Source: Flagellimonas lutimaris (GTDB lineage Bacteria; Bacteroidota; Bacteroidia; Flavobacteriales; Flavobacteriaceae). From it: a DNA stretch of 64,000 bases. Below the pieces are notes generated by a model. It ran no database searches. It had not been told where the DNA came from and saw only the letters and a program-made list of their open reading frames with translations. Below, piece after piece: positions 54,243-62,866 of this stretch. Positions within the stretch are counted from its first letter, which is position 1. Each line of letters opens with the position of its first letter. The translations under genes were made by a program, and so were the position numbers. The stretch spans positions 310,001 through 374,000 of the forward strand of contig NZ_QXFH01000070.1 in NCBI RefSeq assembly GCF_003581615.1, given 5' to 3'.

Positions 54243-56579
54243 CTAGTTAGCGGAATAATTGTTTTCAAAAGGACTACACGTTTGTTCAGTATGGTACAAA
54301 AGGCCATTAGCCGTCATCCCCTCAACAACAACCTTTACCTCTTTCTGTTCGTTTAGAGGTACGGTGATTGAATATGGTGCTTCTGAGTTGACCTCAAGTT
54401 GACTTTCCCACCAAATAGCACCATATTTTTTATATAAAAATGAAGTGTAATCAGGATAATTTGGTGTAAAATAGGTTTGTGTACGGCTGAATCCTTTTGG
54501 TATAAAAATACTTGTAAACTGTCCCTCTCTGCCATACAATTCATCATAATCATACCGTAATGATAACGAAATGAAAGGCTCTAGTCTATTCTTGCTGTAA
54601 ACCATTGATTTTATCGAAGAAAGCGGCCTGGAAATAAGCTCACCTGGGCTGGCCAACATGCCCTCAATTAAAACAGGCACAAACTTTATGCCGGGAGGGT
54701 CTGAAACATAAACATTGATACCGCCATTATCATAATCTGGATATATCCTAAAACCCAACCTTCGGATATAGCTTTCAAAAGTGTATCGTTTTATAGTCTC
54801 TTTATCTATGATTCGTCTTTCTATGTTGGCAGTTATTTGAAATTTAGTGTTCTGCTTTGCCCTTTCCGAAACTACAACTTCGTCAAGAGATATGGTCCTA
54901 TCTGTTAGGTTCAGGTCTTCATCTGTTTTTAAAAGCATGGCTTCTGGTTCAACTTGGTTCGTATTCCTTAACCATTTTGTATAATCAAAAGTATCTCCAT
55001 CATAATTGTTAAAGTAGAGTTCGGCTTTTGGCTTTCTGAGTTTTCCCTTGCGGTCCAGAACACTGATCAAAACGGAATCCCCCTCGAATAGTGGCAGGCT
55101 CCCATAGAAACGCTTATCAGAAGCAAGATCAAAAAGTTTGACAGCACCAAACGATTGGGACATAATGGAAACCTGTTTTTCATTTTTGGTGTCTGCATCC
55201 AAAATCTTTCCGTCTATGGCAATATTTTTTTCGAACTCATATATGTTGTTTTGACTCTCACCTATCCCAAGGTATCCGTTGAACTTTTCAGTTTTTTCCA
55301 TAAGCAACCTGGTATCCATTTGGTAGTCCCTTAAACGTTTGTTTCCCTCAAAAAAATAGTTGCCATCAATAAACTGTTGGTCCAGATAGGGCTGTACCAA
55401 GAAGGATGAGCTTATAGAATTGTTGGGGAAGTGTGCGCTTGATTCGACAGGAAGCACTGACATACTTACATTGGCCTTTTCGCTTCCTTCGGGGAGTATC
55501 AGGTCTATCTGTAAGGAATCCTGATTTTTGGTCAGGCAATAGCTAACATATACTGAATGCACTTTTTTAACTTCTGTTTGTTTGTTAAAAAACATACGTT
55601 GTGAGATGGGGTGCATTTCTTCATCTAGAATCACCGCCGTGTTGATTCCGTTGGGGATTTGATTTCGGTTTACCGAAATTACATCATTGTCTCTATTCAA
55701 ATCATCAAGATATATGAAAGACCGATTAATATTGTTAAAAATTGCAATCGAGAATCCAGTTGTTTCTTCTGTATTTAAAGTGGAATTTGACCATTTAGGG
55801 CTAAGTACAACAACTTCTTTTCCCGTATTGTCCACACTGATTCCTATTCCCTGCTGAATGTTAATTTCCAGTTTTTTGGTAGTCCAAAGACCCTTCCCAT
55901 CTTTGATTTTTAGGAAATATGATTGGGTGGGGTCAGCAAAAAAACCAAACCTGCCTTGCCCCAACTCGTTTGTTTGAATATTTGACTGAATTTGAGCGCC
56001 ATCTTCGGTCATCAACTGAATACCAACAGTTTGTATGGGATTACCTGTCTGGTTATAAACCATCAGTCCAATGCTATTATAAGTGTCTGCTACAATTTGC
56101 TGCCCCTCAGGATGAATCAAGGCGGTTATTCCTCCTTTAGGTTTTGTGGCAGTTTGCTTTGCATTTCCAATCATTATAATTTTTTGTAGAAAAGGAGTGG
56201 CAACTTCAAAGTTTTTCATATAGTTGGTCCATGCCATCAGAGTATATGAGTCCTCAACAAAAGTTGAATCAATTTTGAAATCTCCATAGCTGATGCCATT
56301 GTTGACGAAAAACATTTTTTTTACCAGAGCCTTTCCGTCTTTTGAAAAAACACCAACATGTAGATTGGTGGTGGTCGAAGATGGCATACGCTGATCCTGA
56401 ACGTAGGCCTTGAACCATAGGCGCTCCCCTTTGAAAAATGCCGTTTTATTCAGGTGAAGATGTATATTTTCAAGCAAAGGTTCCCCTTCTACACCTATTG
56501 TTCTCGCCTCTTGTCCAAAAGCAGCAAAGAATAGTGTCAAAAAGAAAGGGAATGTAATTATGTTTTTATAATGGAACAC
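54243..56579 (-). CDS. Exported MG2/plug-domain protein, surface-associated
   Basis: A 778-residue exported protein, signal peptide about residues 1-22 (FFLTLFFAAFGQ). The segment HLHLNKTAFFKGERLWFKAY (about 41-60) is the entry of a macroglobulin MG2-type domain seen in many large Bacteroidota proteins, followed by further beta domains (about 60-330) and, after residue about 585, a region with VSDPPGIKFVPVLIEGM resembling the plug domain of TonB-dependent receptors, but no barrel follows. Such proteins may help to receive or guide macromolecules at the outer membrane; the role is unproven. The start is GTG (complement of 56577-56579), no ATG being in frame close by. Confidence 0.75.
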   Translation of the reverse strand: MFHYKNIITFPFFLTLFFAAFGQEARTIGVEGEPLLENIHLHLNKTAFFKGERLWFKAYVQDQRMPSSTTTNLHVGVFSKDGKALVKKMFFVNNGISYGDFKIDSTFVEDSYTLMAWTNYMKNFEVATPFLQKIIMIGNAKQTATKPKGGITALIHPEGQQIVADTYNSIGLMVYNQTGNPIQTVGIQLMTEDGAQIQSNIQTNELGQGRFGFFADPTQSYFLKIKDGKGLWTTKKLEINIQQGIGISVDNTGKEVVVLSPKWSNSTLNTEETTGFSIAIFNNINRSFIYLDDLNRDNDVISVNRNQIPNGINTAVILDEEMHPISQRMFFNKQTEVKKVHSVYVSYCLTKNQDSLQIDLILPEGSEKANVSMSVLPVESSAHFPNNSISSSFLVQPYLDQQFIDGNYFFEGNKRLRDYQMDTRLLMEKTEKFNGYLGIGESQNNIYEFEKNIAIDGKILDADTKNEKQVSIMSQSFGAVKLFDLASDKRFYGSLPLFEGDSVLISVLDRKGKLRKPKAELYFNNYDGDTFDYTKWLRNTNQVEPEAMLLKTDEDLNLTDRTISLDEVVVSERAKQNTKFQITANIERRIIDKETIKRYTFESYIRRLGFRIYPDYDNGGINVYVSDPPGIKFVPVLIEGMLASPGELISRPLSSIKSMVYSKNRLEPFISLSLRYDYDELYGREGQFTSIFIPKGFSRTQTYFTPNYPDYTSFLYKKYGAIWWESQLEVNSEAPYSITVPLNEQKEVKVVVEGMTANGLLYHTEQTCSPFENNYSAN

Positions 56580-56687
56580 TACGAATAAAGTTAGAACATG
56601 CTAAGCTCAAAAATTATGCCTATCCATAAGAAACTTCCTTCAAAACGTAATCTCTAAAACGACAAAAACCCAATAATTCTTTGATGA

Positions 56688-56825
56688 TGTCAAAATCTCT
56701 GGGGGCTTTTGAGCAAAATTGAAGTTGCAAAAGCCAAAAAACTCGGATGGAAAAAAGCCACACCATCCAATATGATTGATTTTGAGAATGCTACAATGGA
56801 CATAAACAATATCTGCGTAAATTAG
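56688..56825 (+). other. Possible gene remnant without start codon
   Basis: A 45-codon open frame between the divergent genes encodes a charged stretch (KAKKLGWKKATPSNMIDFEN in the middle) that reads like part of a protein, but there is no suitable start and it ends in TAG at 56823-56825. I cannot identify its source; it may be chance. Confidence 0.2.
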
Positions 56826-56845
56826 AGGACACATTCATCAAACCA

Positions 56846-59260
56846 ATGGCCATGAAAACACTTCCAAGCTTTCTATTTTTCCTTTTTTTATTTTTATCCG
56901 CCTGTAAAAAACAGGAAAGTCCCAATACAATCCATATAGCGGGACTAACAGAAAATGTAGAAGTACTTCGGGACGAGGTGGGAATCAACCACATCTATGC
57001 AAACAACCAACATGACCTGTTTTTTGCACAAGGCTATTATGCTGCCAAAGATCGGCTGTTTCAATTTGAAATATGGCGAAGGCAAGCTACCGGAACGGTT
57101 TCGGAAATTTTGGGGGAAAGAGAGCTGAAACGCGATATCGGAACCCGCCTATTTAAATTTAGGGGCAATATGGAGACCGAGATGCAGCACTACCACCCCA
57201 ATGGGGAAGAAATCATAACAGCATACACCGATGGGGTTAATGCCTATATTGAGGAAGTCCTTCAAAACCCACAATTGTTACCGGTTACCTTTAAGGCCTT
57301 GGGCATCTTGCCGCAAAAATGGACCCCCGAAGTGGTTATTTCCCGACATCAGGGTCTATTGGGCAATATCACCACCGAATTGGAAATCGGTCGAACAGTA
57401 GCCAAATTGGGGTCAGAAAAAACGAAGGAATATTATTGGTTTCATCCCAAGGAGCCAAACATAACATTAGACCCAGCAATAGACCCTTTGCTTTTATCCA
57501 ACGATATCTTGGAATTGTATGAAGCATACCGAAAACCAATAAAATTTGAACCCGAGGATATTCTACCGGCTTATCGTGTGGAAACAGGACTGGCTTTGAA
57601 TACTTCGTCAGATTATTCAAGTACATCTGAGGCCGATAAAATGTGGATTGGCAGCAACAATTGGGTAACAAGTCCATCCTTGACAGCAAACGGACATGCC
57701 TATATGGCCAACGACCCCCACAGAACATTGGCCGTGCCTTCCCTTCGCTATTGGGCCCACCTATCCGCCCCAGGTTGGGACGTAATCGGTGGCGGTGAAC
57801 CGGAGATTCCCGGAATTTCCATTGGCCATAACCAATATGGTGCTTGGGGATTGACTGTTTTCCGAACTGATGGGGAGGATTTGATGGTCTATGAGCTAAA
57901 CCCTGAAAACCTCAACCAATACAAATACCAAGACAACTGGGAAGACATGGAAGTCATTACCGAAACAATCCCGGTAAAAAACAGTGACGATGCTAAAGTG
58001 GATTTGAAATATACCAGACATGGCCCTGTAACTTATATCGATTCCATCAATCATGTGGGCTATGCTGTAAGATGTGCTTGGTTGGAACCAGGAAGCTCCC
58101 CCTACTTGGCATCTCTGCGTATGAACCAGGCCAAAAATTGGGAAGAGTTCCGCGATGCTTGTGATTATAGCAATATTCCGGGTGAGAATATGATATGGGC
58201 AGACAAAGAGGGCAACATTGGATGGCAAGCAGTAGGTATTGCCCCCATCCGTAGAAATTTTAGTGGTTTGGTGCCCGTTCCCGGAGATGGAAGGTATGAG
58301 TGGGATGGTTATTTGCCCATCAAACAAAAGCCACATGATCAAAATCCTGCCAATGGGTTTATCTCCACGGCCAATCAAAACGTGACGCCAGACAGCTATA
58401 CAGAATGGGATGTTATTGGTTATTTGTGGAGTGATTCCTTTCGCGGAGATCGATTGAAAGAAGTATTGGGCTCGGGCAAAAAACTGACCATGGCCGATAT
58501 GAAGGCACTTCAGACGGATTATTTGTCCATACCCGCACGTAGCCTTGTTCCTATTTTGGGAGAGCAATCCTTTACGGAAAATATGCCTAAAAAAGCACAG
58601 CAATTGTTATCCGATTGGGATTTTGTTTTGGATAAATATTCTACAGAAGCCGCCATTTATGTTGCTTGGGAAAGGGAATTGCTGAAAAGCTATTTTGATT
58701 TTTTCCCCGATTCAGAGGCCGAGCAAGTTATACCCAGTATCCAAATGAGCAAATTGATGCAATGGCTGATCGAACCAGAATCCAAGTTTGGTTCAAACGC
58801 CATAAACAAAAGGAACCACTTTTTAACAGGAACCTTTGCTACAGCTGTAAAAGGTCTTGCTGAAAAATTTGGTGATCAAATGGATTCTTGGAAATATGGG
58901 GGTGCCGATTACAAACATGTACAATACATTCATCCGTTGGGCAGTGTGGTAAATATAGAATTACAGTCCAAATTGAATACGAAGAAATTGGCAAGGGGAG
59001 GCAACCAGTATACGCCTGGGGTAACCGGAAGCCATAACAACCAAACATCCGGTGCCACATTCAGAATCATTGTGGATGTGAATGACTGGGATTTATCCAT
59101 TGGTACCAATGCACCGGGGCAATCCGGCAACCCTGAAAGCCCTTTCTACAAAAATTTGTTCAAAAGTTGGGCCAATGACCAATACTTTCCAGTATATTAT
59201 TCCAAGGATAAAATTGATTCGACAACCGTGAAAAAGGAACTGCTTGTCCCCTTAGAATAA
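56846..59260 (+). CDS. Penicillin acylase family (Ntn hydrolase) lipoprotein
   Basis: An 804-residue amidohydrolase, probably anchored as a lipoprotein (signal ends FLSAC, about residue 20). Penicillin acylases mature by autocleavage into alpha and beta chains, the new N-terminal serine being the nucleophile: here GSNNWVTSP (Ser about residue 270) provides it. The oxyanion and substrate pocket region includes NDPHRTLAVPSLRYW (about 289-303) and the late GGNQYTPGVTGSHNNQTSG (about 717-735). Members hydrolyse N-acyl homoserine lactones, cephalosporins or other amides, so quorum-signal breakdown is possible but unproven. An ATG two codons later (56852) is an equally good start. No clear promoter is seen. 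Confidence 0.9.
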   Translation: MAMKTLPSFLFFLFLFLSACKKQESPNTIHIAGLTENVEVLRDEVGINHIYANNQHDLFFAQGYYAAKDRLFQFEIWRRQATGTVSEILGERELKRDIGTRLFKFRGNMETEMQHYHPNGEEIITAYTDGVNAYIEEVLQNPQLLPVTFKALGILPQKWTPEVVISRHQGLLGNITTELEIGRTVAKLGSEKTKEYYWFHPKEPNITLDPAIDPLLLSNDILELYEAYRKPIKFEPEDILPAYRVETGLALNTSSDYSSTSEADKMWIGSNNWVTSPSLTANGHAYMANDPHRTLAVPSLRYWAHLSAPGWDVIGGGEPEIPGISIGHNQYGAWGLTVFRTDGEDLMVYELNPENLNQYKYQDNWEDMEVITETIPVKNSDDAKVDLKYTRHGPVTYIDSINHVGYAVRCAWLEPGSSPYLASLRMNQAKNWEEFRDACDYSNIPGENMIWADKEGNIGWQAVGIAPIRRNFSGLVPVPGDGRYEWDGYLPIKQKPHDQNPANGFISTANQNVTPDSYTEWDVIGYLWSDSFRGDRLKEVLGSGKKLTMADMKALQTDYLSIPARSLVPILGEQSFTENMPKKAQQLLSDWDFVLDKYSTEAAIYVAWERELLKSYFDFFPDSEAEQVIPSIQMSKLMQWLIEPESKFGSNAINKRNHFLTGTFATAVKGLAEKFGDQMDSWKYGGADYKHVQYIHPLGSVVNIELQSKLNTKKLARGGNQYTPGVTGSHNNQTSGATFRIIVDVNDWDLSIGTNAPGQSGNPESPFYKNLFKSWANDQYFPVYYSKDKIDSTTVKKELLVPLE

Positions 59261-59535
59261 ATGAGATGGAATCACCCTCAAATGCATACGGTTGCGTTTT
59301 TCTCCAACAAACACTGTATAGTTCTTGCTCTTAGCTATTTAAGTGTATTACCATTTGTAACATTGAGATAATAAAATACGTGATTTTAAAGTAAAAATGA
59401 TACTCCAAAAACATATCTTACTGTTATGATGCCATCAAGCGTTATATTTTTATGGATCGAAAATATTGTCCATTTTGGATTCCTTCTATTTCAACAAGGA
59501 CAAACCATACCGTAAAATGCCAACATACCCTAAAA
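59261..59535. other. Intergenic region without recognisable feature
   Basis: AT-rich sequence between the penicillin acylase gene and the tRNA terminator. I see no credible gene, promoter or hairpin in it. Confidence 0.6.
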
Positions 59536-59540
59536 AAGTA

Positions 59541-59575
59541 AAAAACCCTCCAAATCAGCGACTTGAAAGGGTTTT
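59541..59575 (-). terminator. Intrinsic terminator of the tRNA gene
   Basis: On the minus strand AAACCCT (59574-59568) pairs with AGGGTTT (59549-59543), followed by a T-run; additional pairs form inside the loop. It stands directly behind the tRNA. Confidence 0.7.
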
Positions 59576-59578
59576 GTG

Positions 59579-59652
59579 TGGTCCCACCTGGGCTCGAACC
59601 AGGGACCCCCTGATTATGAGTCAGGTGCTCTAACCAGCTGAGCTATAGGACC
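59579..59652 (-). tRNA. tRNA with CAT anticodon (Met, elongator type; possibly Ile-CAU)
   Basis: A 74-base tRNA on the minus strand. The acceptor stem GGTCCTA pairs with TGGGACC (one G-T pair), the D arm holds AGCTCAGCTGGTTAGAGC, the anticodon stem CCTGA/TCAGG encloses CTCATAA with anticodon CAT, and the T arm contains GGTTCGAGCC. The 3' CCA is not encoded. CAT anticodons with this loop occur in elongator tRNA-Met and in tRNA-Ile2 (lysidine-modified); the initiator is excluded because the anticodon stem lacks three G-C pairs. I prefer Met. Confidence 0.9.
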
Positions 59653-59667
59653 CGCATTTTGCGGATG

Positions 59668-59698
59668 CAATATTAGTGTTTATTTTTCTTCAGCGCAA
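59668..59698 (-). promoter_or_regulatory. Promoter of the tRNA gene
   Basis: On the minus strand TTG (59698-59696), 20 bases, TAATATTG (59675-59668), one mismatch from TAnnTTTG. It is 15 bases before the mature tRNA. Confidence 0.55.
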
Positions 59699-59711
59699 GG
59701 TTTTGCTACTT

Positions 59712-60119
59712 CTACCCTTCTTTTATTTCTTGGCAAAGCTCCACCAGTACCCCATTGGTGCCCTTTGGATGCAAAAAAGCCACCAGCTTGTTGTCCGCTC
59801 CTTTTTTGGGCGTTTCGTTCAAAACCACAAAGCCTTCGCCTTTTAATCGTTCCATTTCCGAAGCTATATCTTCCACTGCAAAAGCGATGTGATGAATGCC
59901 CTCTCCCTTCTTTTCCAAATATTTGGCAATAGGGCTATCGGGCTTTGTCGCCTCCAGTAGTTCAATTTTATTGGGCCCCGATTTAAAGAATGAGGTCTTT
60001 ACCCCCTCCGAGGCCACTTCCTCGACTTTATAGTGCGGCACGCCCAAAAGCTTTTCAAACAATGTATTGGATGTTTCCAAATCTTTTACCGCAATACCGA
60101 TATGTTCAATTTTATCCAT
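59712..60119 (-). CDS. mce: Methylmalonyl-CoA epimerase
   Basis: Interconverts (R)- and (S)-methylmalonyl-CoA, linking propionate and succinate metabolism. The 135-residue vicinal-oxygen-chelate (VOC) protein starts MDKIEHIGIAVKDLETSN with the first metal-binding His (residue 6), followed by EGIHHIAFAVEDIASEME (about 84-101) with the second, and ends LVELCQEIKEG with the glutamate ligand (VEL). I chose ATG 60119 because VOC strand 1 starts there; the longer frame to 60149 adds ten unrelated residues. It is divergent from rbfA. A TAnnTTTG box stands upstream at 60157-60164. Confidence 0.93.
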   Translation of the reverse strand: MDKIEHIGIAVKDLETSNTLFEKLLGVPHYKVEEVASEGVKTSFFKSGPNKIELLEATKPDSPIAKYLEKKGEGIHHIAFAVEDIASEMERLKGEGFVVLNETPKKGADNKLVAFLHPKGTNGVLVELCQEIKEG

Positions 60120-60156
60120 AGGAGTTACAATAAGCGTTAAAATGTTCACCTTTTCC

Positions 60157-60164
60157 CAAAATTA
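60157..60164 (-). promoter_or_regulatory. Likely -7 promoter element of mce
   Basis: TAATTTTG on the minus strand, 38 bases before the start; -33 part not clear. Confidence 0.4.
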
Positions 60165-60209
60165 CGGACTGTAAATGGTTAATAGCGTGAGGTTAGTCAT
60201 TTATTCGCT

Positions 60210-60217
60210 TATTTTTG
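60210..60217 (+). promoter_or_regulatory. Possible -7 element directly before rbfA
   Basis: TATTTTTG, four bases before the rbfA ATG, followed by CAG. If used, the transcript would be leaderless. No TTG at -33. Confidence 0.3.
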
Positions 60218-60221
60218 CAGT

Positions 60222-60617
60222 ATGGAGGAAACACAAAGACAGAAAAAAATAGCAGGAATCATTCAAAAAGACCTGGCCGATATCTTACAACGCGCCGCTA
60301 CCGATGGTGGCCTTAAGGGAACTTTGATCTCCGTGTCCAAGGTTTCCGTGACCGTAGATTTATCCTTGGCCAAGGTGTATGTGAGCATTTTTCCGAACAA
60401 AGGTGCCAAAGAACTGTTGGAAGGCATCAAAGAGAACCAAGTGGCCATCCGGTATGAATTGGCCCAGCGTACCAAACACCAATTAAGACGAGTGCCTGAG
60501 CTTAATTTTTATCTGGATGATTCCTTGGAATACATCGAAGGGATTGAAAAATCATTGAAAAGAGAAGAAAACCCTATCGAGAACAGGGACTTGCTCGACA
60601 AACGTAAGAAATCCTGA
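60222..60617 (+). CDS. rbfA: 30S ribosome-binding factor A
   Basis: Assists late 30S assembly and 16S rRNA 5' end processing, notably in the cold. The 131-residue protein has the KH-like fold with TRQ-type start (EETQRQKKIAGIIQKDLADIL), VSVTVDLSLAKVYVSI (about 46-61) and the RRVPELNFYLDDSLEY segment (about 86-101), where RbfA proteins carry RxxPxLxFxxD. The C-terminal tail is short and charged. The LolC/E-type permease gene follows after only two bases. Confidence 0.94.
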   Translation: MEETQRQKKIAGIIQKDLADILQRAATDGGLKGTLISVSKVSVTVDLSLAKVYVSIFPNKGAKELLEGIKENQVAIRYELAQRTKHQLRRVPELNFYLDDSLEYIEGIEKSLKREENPIENRDLLDKRKKS

Positions 60618-60619
60618 TT

Positions 60620-61825
60620 TTGAACTTTCCGCTTTATATCGCAAAACGTTACTTACGGTCCAAAAGCAGCCAAAATGCGGTAAATATCATCAATTTTATC
60701 ACTTTTTTGGTGATTGTGATAGGTTCTGCGGCTCTATTTATCGTGCTCTCCGCTTTTGCCGGTCTAAAGACGTTCAGCCTTTCTTTTTCCAATACGTTTG
60801 ACCCCGATTTGAAGGCTACGCCCTCTATTGGAAAACATTTTACCCTCTCTCCAGATGAAGAATCTCAGCTAAACCAAATTGAAGGACTGGCCAACTATTC
60901 CAAGGAACTGGAAGAACGGGCCTACCTTACCTACAAAGAAAAAAGCACCATCGCCTATATAAAGGGAGTTGATGAAAATTACCGTGCCGTTACAGGGGTG
61001 GACAGCACCCTAATTTTTGGAAACTGGGGCTCCGATGTCTACAACGGAGTCATTGGCATTGGCATATATAATCTGTTGGGCGTACCCATGAACAACAGGA
61101 CCGCTATGGAAGTTTTGGTGCCTAAACCCGGCGAGGGCTCTTTTTCGCAACAAGGGTTTAATTCCAAACCTTATGATGACCTTGCTTTAGTGGTAAGCGG
61201 CGTTTATGCGGTGGAAGAAAGTTTGGACAAAAAATACGTCTTTGCCCAACTTCCTTTGGTGCAAGAACTGTTGCAGAAAGATAGTACAGAAGTGTCCGGC
61301 ATCAACTTTAAATTGACCGATGGCGCCTCTCCCGATGCGGTTAGCAACTCCATTTCGGAGGTTTTGGGCGACAAAGCCTTAATTTTGACGCGCAGGGAAC
61401 AAAATACTTCGCTCTACCGGATGCTGAATACCGAAAATTTGGCAACCTATTTGATTTTCACGCTCGTGTTGATTATCGCTCTTTTTAATGTTGTTGGGGC
61501 TATTATTATGATGATTTTGGACAAGCAACAGAATTCCAAAACGCTGTATAGTTTAGGTACGACCATTAAGGAACTGCGTAGTATCTATTTTATTCAAGGA
61601 TTACTGGTCACCTCTTTTGGTGGATTGATCGGTGTATTGATTGGTTCCCTGTTGATTGGTTCCCAGTTGGCGTTTGGGTGGTTAAAAATTACTCCCACGC
61701 TAGCTTATCCCGTGGAATTTGATATCATCAACTTGTTGATTGTAATAGGAACGATTGTGGTTCTGGGCTTTATCTCTTCAAAAATTGCGAGCAGTCGAAT
61801 CACCCAAAAATTGGTTTCCGCTTAA
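60620..61825 (+). CDS. LolC/LolE-type ABC transporter permease (lipoprotein export)
   Basis: A 401-residue FtsX-fold membrane protein, similar to the LolC/E subunits that extract lipoproteins from the inner membrane. It begins FPLYIAKRYLRSKSSQNAVN, the typical LolC/E start, with TM1 (about 22-45, NIINFITFLVIVIGSAALFIVLSAF split), a periplasmic domain (about 60-265) and three C-terminal helices (about 275-300, 325-345, 370-395). Unlike the five efflux permeases it is a single unit. The start is TTG 60620, two bases after the rbfA stop; no ATG is near. The ATPase partner is not in this window. Confidence 0.87.
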   Translation: MNFPLYIAKRYLRSKSSQNAVNIINFITFLVIVIGSAALFIVLSAFAGLKTFSLSFSNTFDPDLKATPSIGKHFTLSPDEESQLNQIEGLANYSKELEERAYLTYKEKSTIAYIKGVDENYRAVTGVDSTLIFGNWGSDVYNGVIGIGIYNLLGVPMNNRTAMEVLVPKPGEGSFSQQGFNSKPYDDLALVVSGVYAVEESLDKKYVFAQLPLVQELLQKDSTEVSGINFKLTDGASPDAVSNSISEVLGDKALILTRREQNTSLYRMLNTENLATYLIFTLVLIIALFNVVGAIIMMILDKQQNSKTLYSLGTTIKELRSIYFIQGLLVTSFGGLIGVLIGSLLIGSQLAFGWLKITPTLAYPVEFDIINLLIVIGTIVVLGFISSKIASSRITQKLVSA

Positions 61826-62814
61826 GCAAACTGAAAATCCCCGAATTTTTCCTGTACCTCATCAAAAGTGGCAAAAACATCTGCAGCAGCATCGCTGGTC
61901 ACCATTTTCATCCGGTATTCCTTAAAGTGCGGAATGCCTTTAAAGTAATTGGTATAATGTCTTCGGGTTTCAAAAACACCCAGTTTCTCGCCTTTCCAAT
62001 CAATGGCCATTTGCAAATGCCTACGAGCGGCCTCCACGCGTTCTTGCATGGTTGGTGGCGCCAAATGCTCTCCTGTTTTAAAGTAGTGTTTTACTTCCTT
62101 AAAAAACCAAGGGTAACCAATGCTTGCCCTCCCGATCATGGCACCATCAAGACCGTATTCGTCACGCATTTTTACAGCAGCTTCGGGTGTGTCCACATCT
62201 CCATTTCCGAACACAGGAATATGCATCCGCTGGTTATTTTTAACCTCAGCAATGGGTTTCCAATCGGCCTCCCCTTTGTACATCTGCACACGGGTACGTC
62301 CGTGAATGGAAATGGCTTCGATCCCAACATCCTGTAATCGCTCTGCCACCTCAATAATTTTGATGGAACTGGTATCCCACCCCAAACGGGTTTTTACGGT
62401 AACTGGCAACTTCGTTCGTTTTACAATTTCTTTGGTCAATTTTACCATTAAAGGAATGTCTCGTAAAATACCTGCGCCAGCATTTTTACTCACCACTTTT
62501 TTTACTGGACAGCCAAAATTAATGTCGATAATATCGGGGTTGGATTTTTCAACGATATCCACCGCCTGAAGCATAGAGTCCAATTCGGCACCAAAAATCT
62601 GAATGCCCACGGGACGTTCTTTTTCGTAAATGTCCAATTTAATGACACTTTTCGCGGCATCCCTGATCAATCCTTCGGAAGAAATAAACTCGGTGTACAC
62701 AACATCGGCGCCCTGCTCTTTGCACAGTTTGCGGAAAGGCGGGTCGCTGACATCTTCCATAGGGGCTAGAAGAAGCGGAAAATCAGGGAGTTCTATGTTT
62801 CCAATTTTTGGCAA
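61822..62814 (-). CDS. dus: tRNA-dihydrouridine synthase, DusB type
   Basis: Reduces uridines in the tRNA D-loop with FMN and NADPH. The 330-residue TIM-barrel protein has the start PLLLAPMEDVSDPPFRKLC (about 13-31), the active-site cysteine in INFGCPVKKVVSKNAG (about 102), KTRLGWD (about 144), HGRTRVQMYKGEADW (about 174) and GNGDVDTPEAA. These match DusB/Nifr3-type enzymes. The start is TTG (complement of 62812-62814), as an in-frame stop codon stands directly upstream. It overlaps the convergent permease gene by 4 bases. A likely -7 element lies upstream. Confidence 0.94.
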   Translation of the reverse strand: MPKIGNIELPDFPLLLAPMEDVSDPPFRKLCKEQGADVVYTEFISSEGLIRDAAKSVIKLDIYEKERPVGIQIFGAELDSMLQAVDIVEKSNPDIIDINFGCPVKKVVSKNAGAGILRDIPLMVKLTKEIVKRTKLPVTVKTRLGWDTSSIKIIEVAERLQDVGIEAISIHGRTRVQMYKGEADWKPIAEVKNNQRMHIPVFGNGDVDTPEAAVKMRDEYGLDGAMIGRASIGYPWFFKEVKHYFKTGEHLAPPTMQERVEAARRHLQMAIDWKGEKLGVFETRRHYTNYFKGIPHFKEYRMKMVTSDAAADVFATFDEVQEKFGDFQFA

Positions 62815-62835
62815 ATCCTATAGTTTTTTGGACTG

Positions 62836-62843
62836 CAAAAGTA
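62836..62843 (-). promoter_or_regulatory. Likely -7 promoter element of dus
   Basis: TACTTTTG followed by CA on the minus strand, 22 bases before the start; -33 TTG not at consensus distance. Confidence 0.45.
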
Positions 62844-62866
62844 CAAAATAGGCCGTAACCTAAAAG

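Noticed and set aside
57896..58603. Long open frame (235 codons) on the minus strand inside the penicillin acylase gene
   Set aside because: It lies fully inside a well-supported coding gene on the opposite strand, its protein is rich in residues typical of an antisense frame, and it has no recognisable motif.
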